From: Phytoplasma sp041276565
GTDB taxonomy: Bacteria; Bacillota_I; Bacilli_A; Acholeplasmatales; Acholeplasmataceae
NCBI RefSeq assembly: GCF_041276565.1
Contig: NZ_JBGGGR010000017.1
Location: forward strand, 1-6,960
Direction: 5' to 3'
DNA length: 6,960 nt
The notes below the pieces were generated by a model. The model was not told the DNA's origin, did no database searches, and saw nothing but the letters and a program-made list of their open reading frames with translations. Positions 1-6,544 of this stretch are shown in pieces (within the stretch, counting starts at the first letter, position 1; each line of letters starts with the position of its first letter). Both the position numbers and the translations under genes were made by a program.

Positions 1-55
1 AAAAAATTTTTATTAAAAAAAGAAATAAATTTACGTTTTTTTTTCATTTTTTAAA

Positions 56-78
56 GAAAAAAAAGATTTCTTTTTTTC
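56..78. repeat. Poly-A/poly-T inverted repeat
   Basis: Positions 56-65 (G, eight A, G) can pair with 70-78 (C, seven T, C) across a four-base loop, with one extra A in the left arm. It is immediately followed by the larger T16/A16 hairpin. No function is evident; it may contribute to transcript ending between genes. Confidence 0.45.
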
Positions 79-94
79 AAAATTTGTTATTAAG

Positions 95-132
95 TTTTTT
101 TTTTTTTTTTGTATCGAAAAAAAAAAAAAAAA
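95..132. repeat. T16 / A16 perfect inverted repeat with 6-base centre
   Basis: Sixteen T (95-110), the six bases GTATCG (111-116) and sixteen A (117-132) form an exact inverted repeat. Flanking bases extend it imperfectly (ATTTGTT on the left against AACAAAT on the right). A transcript from either strand would fold into a pure A-U hairpin. Homopolymers this long are prone to length change by slippage, so the two equal lengths are notable. It lies about 190 bases downstream of the large minus-strand gene. Confidence 0.7.
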
Positions 133-158
133 GAAACAAATCTCTATTTTAGAGGTTT
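117..158 (-). terminator. Possible terminator for the large repeat gene
   Basis: On the minus strand a small hairpin (CTCT at 151-154 pairing AGAG at 142-145, with three outer A-U pairs after a mismatch) is followed a few bases later by a run of sixteen U encoded by 132-117. The stem is short, about 160 bases from the stop codon, and contains a mismatch. The long U run is the main support. On the plus strand the same hairpin pairs slightly better but has a weaker T run. Confidence 0.3.
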
Positions 159-319
159 TGAATCATTTTTTTGGTAAAAATGTTTTTTATAAATTTTTAA
201 ATATTTTTTAAAAAGATAATATTAGAAGATTAATGAAGAAAATTTATTTATGATGTTTTTTAATTTAATTATCTAAAGTTTTTTTATCGAATTGATTTTT
301 TAAAATAATTTTTTTAATA

Positions 320-2947
320 TTAATACATTCTTGATCTTTTTGCTTGTTCGATTTCTCTTTGTGAAAATCCTGCTTTTTTTAATTCGTTATCATTAAAGAC
401 ATATACTAGTTCTTTTAAATAAAAACCTGCATTTTTTAAATCTCTTGCTACAAATCCTGCATATTTTAATTCTTGTAAATTAAAACCTGCATCTTTTAAG
501 TCTTTTGCTGTAAATTCTTCTTTTTTGAAATCATACGCTGTAAATTTAACTTCTTTTAATTGTTGCAATGTATAACCGCTATCTTTTAATTCTTTTGCTG
601 TAAATCCTGCATCTTTTAATTCTCTTAATGTATAATCTGCTTCTTTTAATTCTTTTGCTTTAAAATTTTCTTGTTTTAAAATAGACGCTTTTAATTTGAA
701 GTTTTTGAATTTTTTTAATTTAAAACCTGCATTATATAATTCTCTTGCTTTAAAACCTGCATAATATAATTCTTTTACATTAAAATTTACATTTTTTAAT
801 TCTTGTATTGAATATTGTGCATCTTTTAATTCTCTTGCTGTATATTTTGCATTTTTTAATTCTTGTAATTCAAAAATTCCTTTTAAGTCTTTGGCTTTAA
901 AATTTTCTTGTTTAAAATCTTTTACATTAAAATTTACATTTTTTAATTCTTGTATTGAATATTGTGCATCATTTAATTCTCTTGCTGTATAACTTGCTTC
1001 TTTTAAGTATTGTAATTTAAAATCTTGTTTTAATTCTTTTGCTTTAAATCCGTCATTTTTAAATTCTTTCGCTTGTGGTTCTATATTTTCTTGTAATTCT
1101 TTTAATGTAAAACCTCCATTTTTTAATAAGTATAAATTAAAACCTGCATTTTTTAATTCTTGTAATCCAATACCTTCTTTTTTGAATTTTTCTACTGGTA
1201 AATCTTTAAGTTGTCTCAAATTATAACCTTCGTTTTGGAATTCTTGTATTGTAAAAACATTTTTTAATTCTTCTAATGCGAAACCTTCACTTTTTAATTC
1301 TTGAATCTTAAATCCCTCTGTTTTTAAATCTTGTAAGGTAAATCCGTCTTTCACTAAGTCTTTTAATGTAAATCCTTCTTCTTGTGTTTTAATAAGCAAG
1401 TTATGATTATACATATTTTGTCTTGGAGTTTCGACTTTTATCAACTCTCTCGCTTTAAAACCTTCTTTTTTAAAATCGCTTGCTTTAAAAATGTTTGGTA
1501 GAGCGGTTGGATTAACTTGCGTTGTTTCATAATTTGTTTGCGGAGTTGCACAATACATTTGTGTTTTAGAAACTTTTGCTTCAATAGCTGTTGGTGTAGA
1601 AGATGGACTATTTTGTGTTGTTTTAGAAGAGTCTTTTACTTTTGTTAAAATTTGTAAATCAGAATATTCTGGGAGTGTTCGAAATTCTCTTATTTTAAAA
1701 AATTTCTTTAATTCTATTAGTGGGAAAATTTGGTTTAATTGTTCTAATTTATAATCTTCCGTTAAAAAATCAATTATTTCGAATTTTGTTCTTAATTCAT
1801 TTAATGTAAAAATGTTTTCTAATTCTTTTATTGTGAAATCATTTTTTAATTCTTCAACAATAAATTCTGCTTCTTTTAATTCTTCTAATTTAAAACCCGC
1901 TTGTTTCAATTCTCTTACATTAAAACCTGCTTCTTTTAATTCTGTTGCATTAAAATCTTCTTCTTTTAATTCTTTTATTGTGAAATCATTTTTTAATTCT
2001 TTTGCTGTAAATTCCGCTTCTTTAAGTTCTTTTAATTTAAAATCAATTTGTATTAATTCTTTTAATGTAAAACCTGCATCTTTTAATTTTTTCGCATTAA
2101 AACCTGCCTTTTTGAACGATTCTAATTTATAAATTTTTTTTAATTCTTTTAATGAATATTCTGGATCGTTTTCCGACATTCTTATTGAATTTGCTTCTTC
2201 TTCAACAGTTGGTTCTTGTTCTATAACTTTATAATTTTTGATTGAGTCTCTAAAACCTGCGTTTTCTAATTCTTTTTTTGTGAAACCTGCGTTTTTTAAT
2301 TTTTCGTAATTATAACCTAATTTTATGAATTCTTCTAATTTAAAACCTGCGTTTTTTAAGTTTGGTAATTTTATTTCAGCAGCTATTAATTCTTTTAATG
2401 TAAAATCATTTTTTAATTCTTCTAATGTGAGTCCTATATCGTTTAATTCTTGTAATGTATAACCTGCATTTTTTAATTCGAATATTGAAAAAAATCCTGA
2501 ATTATTTTTGCTTAATAACGAAAAATAACCTGCGTCTTTTATTTCTTGTAATGTGATACCTTCCTTTCTTAATTTATGTCCATTAGCAGCATCTTTTATT
2601 AAGTCTTTTATTTTTTGTATTCTTTCTGGTGATGTTATTTGTGATATTTCCTCTGTTTTAAAATCACTGGATACCACTGAATCTCCATGATTTGTTTGAT
2701 TAATATTTGAATTTGCAGGAATATTTATTTGTGAATTTGTTGGTGAATTAGGATTTTCTGGATTTGGCGAGAGTTTATTTCTTTCTGAAATTATCCTAAC
2801 GTTTTCATTTTTGTTTTTTATTTCAAAATTATTATTTTGATTCTTATTCGAAAGATTATATAAAAACAAAATAGATATTAAAAATAAAACAGAAATTAAA
2901 AAATAATTAAAAATTTTGATTCGATTTAATAAATTAATTTTTTTCAT
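320..2947 (-). CDS. Large secreted or surface-anchored decapeptide-repeat protein
   Basis: This 875-residue protein is not one I recognise by name. Residues 1-10 are basic and 12-31 form one strongly hydrophobic helix, a Sec-type signal or signal anchor, so the rest should lie outside the cell; no clear cleavage site is seen. Residues 33-95 are an Asn/Pro/Ser-rich linker. The rest is ten-residue repeats (consensus A-G-F/Y-T/N/K-L/A-K-E-L-K-D/N/E) in three blocks, about 125-235, 263-428 and 485-862, separated by an acidic linker (236-262) and a Ser/Thr/Gln/Pro-rich linker (429-484). There is one Cys (466) and no Trp. Similar AGF...ELK repeats are known from the middle of DotG/IcmE of Legionella-type type IV secretion; no other DotG part is present. 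The start is preceded by AAAAAGG, 12 bases upstream. An exposed host-contact or adhesive role is inference. A repeat paralogue lies at 4446-4925. Confidence 0.88.
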   Translation of the reverse strand: MKKINLLNRIKIFNYFLISVLFLISILFLYNLSNKNQNNNFEIKNKNENVRIISERNKLSPNPENPNSPTNSQINIPANSNINQTNHGDSVVSSDFKTEEISQITSPERIQKIKDLIKDAANGHKLRKEGITLQEIKDAGYFSLLSKNNSGFFSIFELKNAGYTLQELNDIGLTLEELKNDFTLKELIAAEIKLPNLKNAGFKLEEFIKLGYNYEKLKNAGFTKKELENAGFRDSIKNYKVIEQEPTVEEEANSIRMSENDPEYSLKELKKIYKLESFKKAGFNAKKLKDAGFTLKELIQIDFKLKELKEAEFTAKELKNDFTIKELKEEDFNATELKEAGFNVRELKQAGFKLEELKEAEFIVEELKNDFTIKELENIFTLNELRTKFEIIDFLTEDYKLEQLNQIFPLIELKKFFKIREFRTLPEYSDLQILTKVKDSSKTTQNSPSSTPTAIEAKVSKTQMYCATPQTNYETTQVNPTALPNIFKASDFKKEGFKARELIKVETPRQNMYNHNLLIKTQEEGFTLKDLVKDGFTLQDLKTEGFKIQELKSEGFALEELKNVFTIQEFQNEGYNLRQLKDLPVEKFKKEGIGLQELKNAGFNLYLLKNGGFTLKELQENIEPQAKEFKNDGFKAKELKQDFKLQYLKEASYTARELNDAQYSIQELKNVNFNVKDFKQENFKAKDLKGIFELQELKNAKYTARELKDAQYSIQELKNVNFNVKELYYAGFKARELYNAGFKLKKFKNFKLKASILKQENFKAKELKEADYTLRELKDAGFTAKELKDSGYTLQQLKEVKFTAYDFKKEEFTAKDLKDAGFNLQELKYAGFVARDLKNAGFYLKELVYVFNDNELKKAGFSQREIEQAKRSRMY
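771..991 (-). repeat. 147-nt higher-order duplication inside the repeat gene
   Basis: Bases 771-844 and 918-991 are identical over 74 positions except one (824 versus 971), exactly 147 bases apart. This equals 49 residues, that is four 10-residue units and one 9-residue unit. The similarity is much higher than between ordinary neighbouring units, so it looks like a recent duplication of a five-unit block. The corresponding protein copies both carry the run YSIQELKNVNFNVK. Confidence 0.8.
1821..2040 (-). repeat. Second 147-nt higher-order repeat
   Basis: The stretches starting at 1821 and 1968 are related with an offset of 147 bases and encode KLEELKEAEF..EELKNDFTIKEL-type copies 49 residues apart (around residues 306-326 and 355-375). 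Identity is lower than in the 771-991 pair. The block again contains four 10-residue units plus one 9-residue unit. Confidence 0.6.
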
Positions 2948-3773
2948 ATTGAAAAGATACCTTTTTATTTCATCAAGTGTTATTTTTATAAAGAAAATCT
3001 ATTTTTGGGTTTGTATTTAATTTTTGCTGAATAAATAAAAATTTATTTATTTGAATAGTTAATAATAATATAATAGATTCGATAAATCGATTATATTATT
3101 ATTTTATAAAATAAGTTTTTGTTTATAACATATATTATATTATTTTTTCTTGTATACGGCACAATTTTATTAAACTTTTTTCAAAAAAAGACGAAATCAT
3201 CAAATTAAGAAATAATTTTTTAAGATAAAAAATAGTTTTTTGAACGAAACAATAATTATTAAGTGATATTTTTCAATATTGTAAAAAGAGTTGATAACTT
3301 AATGTTTTTTTGTTTGTTATAAGAAACAAATATTTTTATTTTGAAAACAAAAAATAATGTTAAAATGATTATATAAATTTTTAAAAAAGATTTTTTATTT
3401 TTTAAAAAATTTTTTTTAAAAATTTAAGAAATAGAAATCAAAATTTAATTGAATCGAATATATAATAAAAAAATAAGGATTTGGTTATTATATATAAAGG
3501 TAAACTTTCAAGAAACATATTTTTATTTTAAGAATTACTTTTTAATATGATTTCATGAACCGAAATAATTATAAATAATATCATATTATAAATTATTGAA
3601 AAACTTCATTTTAAATTTATTTATTTCGTTAATCAAAAGAAACTATTTTTATTTTTGAATCATATTTAAAATAAGATTTTGAATGAATGTTTTTTTAAAG
3701 TTAAAGTTTCGATATTTATTTATTCTCTAACTTAAAAATTATCTAACTAAAAAAATAAGGAAAAAGTAAAAAA
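2948..3773. other. Long non-coding divergent spacer
   Basis: This spacer of about 830 bases separates the divergently transcribed repeat gene (minus) and Panacea gene (plus), so both promoters should lie here. It is almost entirely A/T. I see a bulged palindrome at 3061-3103, a small TTTGTTT/AAACAAA hairpin near 3311-3332, and ATGAACCGAAATAA at 3555-3568, close to the start of the leader-like element at 5110 (13 of 14 bases). No small toxin-like gene precedes the Panacea gene. So many A/T hexamers match a -10 box that I will not pick a promoter. Confidence 0.55.
3061..3103. repeat. Palindrome upstream of the large repeat gene
   Basis: Thirteen bases (3061-3073, AATAATAATATAA) are exactly complementary to 3091-3103. 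Inside them TCGAT (3079-3083) pairs ATCGA (3086-3090) around a two-base turn, leaving a five-base bulge at 3074-3078. It sits about 115 bases upstream of the start at 2947. It could be an operator, a transcript-end structure or chance in A/T sequence; the G/C-containing inner stem makes pure chance less likely. Confidence 0.5.
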
Positions 3774-4247
3774 ATGAAAGAACAAATTAAGAACAATGTT
3801 GATATTTTAGATGTTTCTGATTATATTATTAATTACGCTTACGAAAATAAAATCAATGATTTAACTAATTTAAAATTACAAAAATTAGTGTTTTATATTT
3901 ACGCTCATTACTTAGTAACCAATAAAAAACAACCATTATTTGAAGAAAAAATTGAAGCTTGGTTTTATGGTCCCATTTTTCCAACTTTATATTTTGAGTT
4001 TTATCGTTTAGGAGATAAAAACATTCCTCAAATGAAAACAACACTTAAAAAAGAATTAGATTCAGCCGTGATAAATTCTATTGAATACGTTTTAGATAAA
4101 TACGGAAAGAAAAAAGCTTGGGAATTATCTGAACAAATCCAAGAGGAAGATCCATGGAATCTTGCCTTTACATATGATAATGATTTTTCTCGAAACAAGA
4201 TTACTGATAACGCTATTTTTCAATATTATTCTAAAAACAATATCTAA
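3774..4247 (+). CDS. Panacea (SocA-like, DUF4065) domain protein
   Basis: This 157-residue protein is almost entirely one Panacea/DUF4065 domain. Hallmarks are LTNLKLQKL (residues 30-38), the following aromatic helix, EAWFYGPIFP (61-70) with the EAW-x-YGP signature, the phage-type YRLG (77-80), and the C-terminal LSEQIQEEDPW (118-128). The length is normal for the family. The family includes SocA of Caulobacter, an adaptor antitoxin that delivers SocB to ClpXP, GepA-type phage-associated proteins, and PanA antitoxins that neutralise varied toxins. The role here, cytoplasmic antitoxin or adaptor, is inferred from the family; no toxin gene is adjacent. The start ATG has AGGA (3758-3761) 12 bases upstream. 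Its three Trp codons (W63, W116, W128) are all TGG. The gene stands alone, ends at a strong terminator, and faces the small repeat gene convergently. Confidence 0.92.
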   Translation: MKEQIKNNVDILDVSDYIINYAYENKINDLTNLKLQKLVFYIYAHYLVTNKKQPLFEEKIEAWFYGPIFPTLYFEFYRLGDKNIPQMKTTLKKELDSAVINSIEYVLDKYGKKKAWELSEQIQEEDPWNLAFTYDNDFSRNKITDNAIFQYYSKNNI

Positions 4248-4280
4248 GAACGTTATTTTTTATATTTTAAGATAATTTTA

Positions 4281-4326
4281 AAGTCCAATTATTTATGAAA
4301 AATAAGTAAATAATTGGACTTTTTTT
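4281..4326 (+). terminator. Rho-independent terminator of the Panacea gene
   Basis: A perfect 15-bp stem (AAGTCCAATTATTTA at 4281-4295 with its complement at 4307-4321) encloses an 11-base loop and runs into a T tract (4320-4326). It lies 34 bases after the Panacea stop codon. The T run is clearly better on the plus strand, so it mainly serves that gene, although the convergent small repeat gene could read into it. Its stem resembles that of the hairpin at 6874-6923. Confidence 0.9.
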
Positions 4327-4445
4327 ATTGATAATAGAATAAAACAATTTCATAGAAAAAATTTTTTGAATAATTAAGGTTTCGTTTTGTTATTTCGTTA
4401 ATTTTATTATTTAATTGATTTTATTATAACCGAAAATAATTGATT

Positions 4446-4925
4446 TTATTTTAATTTAAATCCTTCAGCTATTAATTCTTCTTTGGTGAAAAATTCTTTT
4501 AATTCTTTTAATGTAAAAAAATTTTTCAATTCTTTTAAGCTGAAATCATTTTTTAATTCTTCTAATGTGTAATTTATATTTTGAAAGCCAAAGATGTTAA
4601 AGCCGCCATCCATTATTTCTTCTAATGTAAAACCAGCATTTTTCAATTCTTTCGCTGTAAAACCTAATTCTTTTAATATATCTATTTTTAAATATGCGTT
4701 TTTAAATTCTTCGGCTGTAAAACCTGCTTTTTTCAATTCTGGCAATTTAAAATTTAAATCCAATAACAATTCTTCTAATGTATAACCTCTACTTTTAAAT
4801 TCTTCTAATGTAAAACCTGAGTTTTTTATTTCTTCAAAGGTATAACCTTTTTCTTTTAGTTCTTCTAATGTGTAGCCTTTATTTATTAAGTCTCGTAATA
4901 TTATTTTGTTTTTTATTTCATTCAT
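4446..4925 (-). CDS. Small cytoplasmic decapeptide-repeat protein
   Basis: This 159-residue protein consists almost wholly of about fourteen copies of the repeat seen in the 875-residue protein. Well-preserved units are GYTLEELKEK (18-27), GFTLEEFKSR (38-47), GFTAKELKNA (88-97) and GFTLEEIMDG (98-107). The last units (128-156) drop to nine residues, giving NDF/NFF/EFF spacing. There is no signal peptide, no membrane segment, and no Cys or Trp, so it should be cytoplasmic, unlike its larger relative. The start is well supported by GGAG seven bases upstream, and the repeats fit the whole frame, so it looks like an intact short gene rather than a fragment. Function is unknown. It may be a paralogue shortened by loss of repeats, a partner of the larger protein, or a scaffold. 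It converges on the Panacea gene. Confidence 0.85.
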   Translation of the reverse strand: MNEIKNKIILRDLINKGYTLEELKEKGYTFEEIKNSGFTLEEFKSRGYTLEELLLDLNFKLPELKKAGFTAEEFKNAYLKIDILKELGFTAKELKNAGFTLEEIMDGGFNIFGFQNINYTLEELKNDFSLKELKNFFTLKELKEFFTKEELIAEGFKLK

Positions 4926-4932
4926 TAGATAT

Positions 4933-4936
4933 CTCC
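4933..4936 (-). promoter_or_regulatory. Ribosome binding site GGAG of the small repeat gene
   Basis: On the minus strand GGAG stands seven bases before the ATG at 4925, the best-placed Shine-Dalgarno sequence among the called genes. It fixes the start and argues that the short protein is translated in its own right. Confidence 0.7.
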
Positions 4937-5100
4937 ATTTGTTTATAATTTAATTATTAATTGAGTTTATTTAAGAAAAATATAGTATCTTTTTATTTAT
5001 AAATTAAATTATATAAAAAAATTAAAATTTGATTTATAAAATAATTATCACTTTACTTTAAATATAGTAAACAATTTTATTTAAAATATCGAAATTATTT

Positions 5101-5156
5101 TTTTATTTTATGAACGGAAATAAAAAAAGTTGAACCAAAATAAAGGAGTTTATAAA
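5101..5156 (+). promoter_or_regulatory. Decayed leader copy, matching the right window edge
   Basis: Bases 5111-5142 match 6929-6960 at 29 of 32 positions, and the similarity continues about ten bases to the left. The copy goes on with AAGGAG (5143-5148), a good ribosome binding site, then TATAAAAC and ATC where a start codon would be expected; the frame stops two codons later. I read it as the leader of a gene, possibly a transposase gene, whose coding part has been lost. TTGAAC (5130-5135) and TATAAA (5151-5156) could alternatively be a promoter, though 15 bases is a short spacer. Confidence 0.45.
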
Positions 5157-5578
5157 ACATCATATAAAAAAGTATTTTTCATTTTTTAAAAATAATTGTT
5201 AACGATTATTTTTGTTTGTGTTATTATAAAAAAAATAATAAATAATTTTTTGATTTTTAAAAAAATCTGGTTTTTAAAATCAAACAGTATTTACAAGCAG
5301 TTTCGTTTTTTGGTAATTTATCCATTATTTATTTCGATATTACAATTATAAGAATTTTTTCTTCTTTTTTTACCAGACAAGGTCTAATTTTATTTTAGAT
5401 TAAAAATCAAAGACGAAAATAAAAAAATTATAAAAAAGTGAAAAAATTTTTTTGAAAAAATAAAAATTAATTTAAGTTTGATTTTTATAAAAGGCCATCT
5501 TTTTGAAAATTTTTATAATAAACAAAATCTGAATGAAGTCTTTTTATTGAAATTTTTGTTAACAAAAGTAAATATTTA

Positions 5579-6067
5579 TTATTTTTTGAATTTAAATAAA
5601 ATTTTATTTTTTAAAAAGATCAAAATAAATGATACACAGGATAAAATGATAAAAAATGCAAAAACCATTATTCCAAAAAATAAATCTTTATCTTTTTCTA
5701 AAAATTTATAAGGATAATAATTTAAAATATTTCCTATAATTAAATTTTCACATAAGTAAATAAAAGGATGAATTAAACCGATATAAAATTCTTTTTTGAA
5801 AAATTGAATCTTATTTATTAGAAAAAAATATATAAAAAATATTAAAGGTAAAACTATATGTTCTAAATTAGCTACAAACACATCAAACGAAGCTCTATTA
5901 TTAAAAGCTGAATTATCCAAAATTATAAAATTATAAAACAATAATAAAAAACAATCGACTAAACAAATAAAAATTAAATATTTTTCCATAATAATTGATT
6001 TTGTTATTCCTAAAAATAAAATTAATGAGCTTATCACTGGAAAAAATATTTTGATATTTTTTTTCAT
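5579..6067 (-). CDS. Pr6Pr / FAR-17a-AIG1-like membrane protein, probably 5'-truncated
   Basis: This 162-residue protein has about five hydrophobic helices (roughly 8-26, 30-50, 68-86, 94-115, 129-152) and a basic C-terminal tail. Its core resembles the Pr6Pr/FAR-17a family: N-x-x-H-I-V-L-P (67-74), HPFIYL (100-105) and YPYKFL (118-123) match the family's H-x-x-x-P, YP-x-x-Y and YPY-x-FL signatures. Members usually have six helices and about 200 residues, so one helix seems to be missing at the N-terminus. Eukaryotic relatives AIG1/ADTRP are lipid hydrolases using a Thr near the N-terminus and a His; here His70 fits the His, while FFPVISSL (8-15) lacks the Thr. A TGA stop directly precedes the ATG, the ribosome binding site is poor, and an IS-like end begins 44 bases upstream, which suggests a remnant. 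Activity is not inferable. Confidence 0.6.
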   Translation of the reverse strand: MKKNIKIFFPVISSLILFLGITKSIIMEKYLIFICLVDCFLLLFYNFIILDNSAFNNRASFDVFVANLEHIVLPLIFFIYFFLINKIQFFKKEFYIGLIHPFIYLCENLIIGNILNYYPYKFLEKDKDLFFGIMVFAFFIILSCVSFILIFLKNKILFKFKK

Positions 6068-6110
6068 TCAAAATTTCTTTTTTTTGTTGGTAAAGTTAAA
6101 ATTAACGTTT

Positions 6111-6202
6111 GGTACTGAACCCGAAAACCGGTACCGCTTGTAAGTCCCACTTTTGAAAAAAAAGTTAAAAACCACTAAAACGGTACCATTAAGAAAGTCC
6201 CA
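6111..6202 (+). mobile_element. Tandem IS-end-like element (two copies)
   Basis: The first copy (6111-6149) reads GGTACTGAACCCG, then GGTACC (6130-6135), six bases, and AAGTCCCA (6142-6149). The second (about 6172-6202) has GGTACC (6182-6187), seven bases and AAGTCCCA (6195-6202), 52 bases further on. The first aligns with the element at 6823-6865 apart from a four-base gap. The opening resembles IS3-family (IS150 group) ends of the TGTACTGACCCC type, from memory. No transposase is present here, so it is a solo end or relic, lying 5' to the membrane-protein gene. Confidence 0.45.
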
Positions 6203-6522
6203 TTTGATTCCAAAAAAAATAAAATTTCTGGAAAATCAAAAATTATTTATTAATTACTTTTATCATAACACAAAAAAATAAATGTCAACAAAAAAATTAT
6301 TTTTTTTCATTTTTTTTAAAAAAGAAAAAGAAAAGAAAAAAATTATAAAACTATTTTCAATCTTTATGAATAATCGGATTATAGTGATAGAAATGAATAT
6401 AAATAATTAAATAATGCCGCCAAAACAAAAGAAAACTTTATAATTTAACAAAAAACTTTAAAAAAGCATCAAATCAAGAAAGAAAATTAAAAATAGTATA
6501 AAAAAATTACATTTTTAATCAT

Positions 6523-6544
6523 GGGGCCAAATTGAGGCTTTTTT
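6523..6544 (+). terminator. Weak terminator-like hairpin with GGGGCC arm
   Basis: GCC (6526-6528) pairs GGC (6536-6538), extended by G-U pairs, around a seven-base loop and followed by six T. The three-pair core is weak. It stands out because G/C-rich bases are rare here. No gene upstream on this strand would use it, so it may belong to an unrecognised RNA or be chance. Confidence 0.25.

Larger units (their letters stand above)
1..319. other. Non-coding A/T-rich left flank
   Basis: No credible gene is visible in this stretch on either strand. It consists of A and T runs, including two consecutive poly-A/poly-T inverted repeats (56-78 and 95-132) and a small hairpin at 138-158. It lies downstream of the large minus-strand repeat gene, so it should contain that gene's transcript end. 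No second gene, tRNA-like fold or clear promoter can be seen. Confidence 0.6.
378..2560 (-). repeat. Tandem 30-nt (decapeptide) coding repeats
   Basis: The DNA shows a period of 30 bases, sometimes 27, throughout this stretch. On the plus strand each unit reads roughly as CCTGCATTTTTTAATTC followed by TTSTAATKTAAAA. The units are coding in one minus-strand frame, diverge mainly at a few codon positions, and keep the frame when a 27-base unit occurs. Two non-repeat linker stretches interrupt them, at about 1495-1660 and 2160-2240. The same unit recurs in the gene at 4446-4925, so recombination within and between the genes is possible. Confidence 0.85.
4926..5578. other. Non-coding spacer with decayed leader
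   Basis: No confident gene is seen. On the minus side next to 4925 it must hold the small repeat gene's promoter. At 5101-5160 is a leader-like element repeated at the right edge of the window. Bases 5257-5325 (minus) could encode a 22-residue peptide with a Cys-x-x-Cys pair, but without a ribosome binding site. A 14-base perfect palindrome (5554-5567, centre GTTAAC) lies just past the stop of the membrane-protein gene. The rest is A/T runs. Confidence 0.5.

Noticed and set aside
1812..2132. Plus-strand reading frame of 106 residues inside the large repeat gene
   Set aside because: It is the antisense of the 30-nt repeats: the periodic DNA keeps other frames open and gives an artificial Phe-Asn-Ser-rich repeat. 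It has no ribosome binding site of its own.
378..2560. CRISPR array, because of regular repeats of about 30 bases
   Set aside because: There are no unique spacers: units follow each other directly, are coding in one frame and vary by codon.
3774..4247. Mycoplasma or spiroplasma origin using TGA for Trp
   Set aside because: All Trp codons in the Panacea gene are TGG, and none of the called genes reads a TGA. In such A/T-rich DNA a TGA=Trp organism would mostly use TGA.
4594..4785. Plus-strand reading frame of 63 residues inside the small repeat gene
   Set aside because: It is the same antisense effect of the repeat, with the same Asn-Ser-Phe pattern.
5257..5325. Minus-strand 22-residue frame MDKLPKNETACKYCLI... 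with Cys-x-x-Cys
   Set aside because: The ATG has no ribosome binding site and the peptide is very short. It may be a fragment of a decayed zinc-ribbon-like gene, but nothing beyond the CxxC supports that.
5554..5567. Perfect palindrome around GTTAAC as a terminator of the membrane-protein gene
   Set aside because: It leaves no loop and is not followed by a U run on the minus strand. A/T-rich palindromes of this size occur by chance.
5478..5711. Plus-strand reading frame of 77 residues
   Set aside because: It starts at TTG without a ribosome binding site, more than half of it is antisense to the membrane-protein gene, and the composition is that expected from random A/T-rich sequence.
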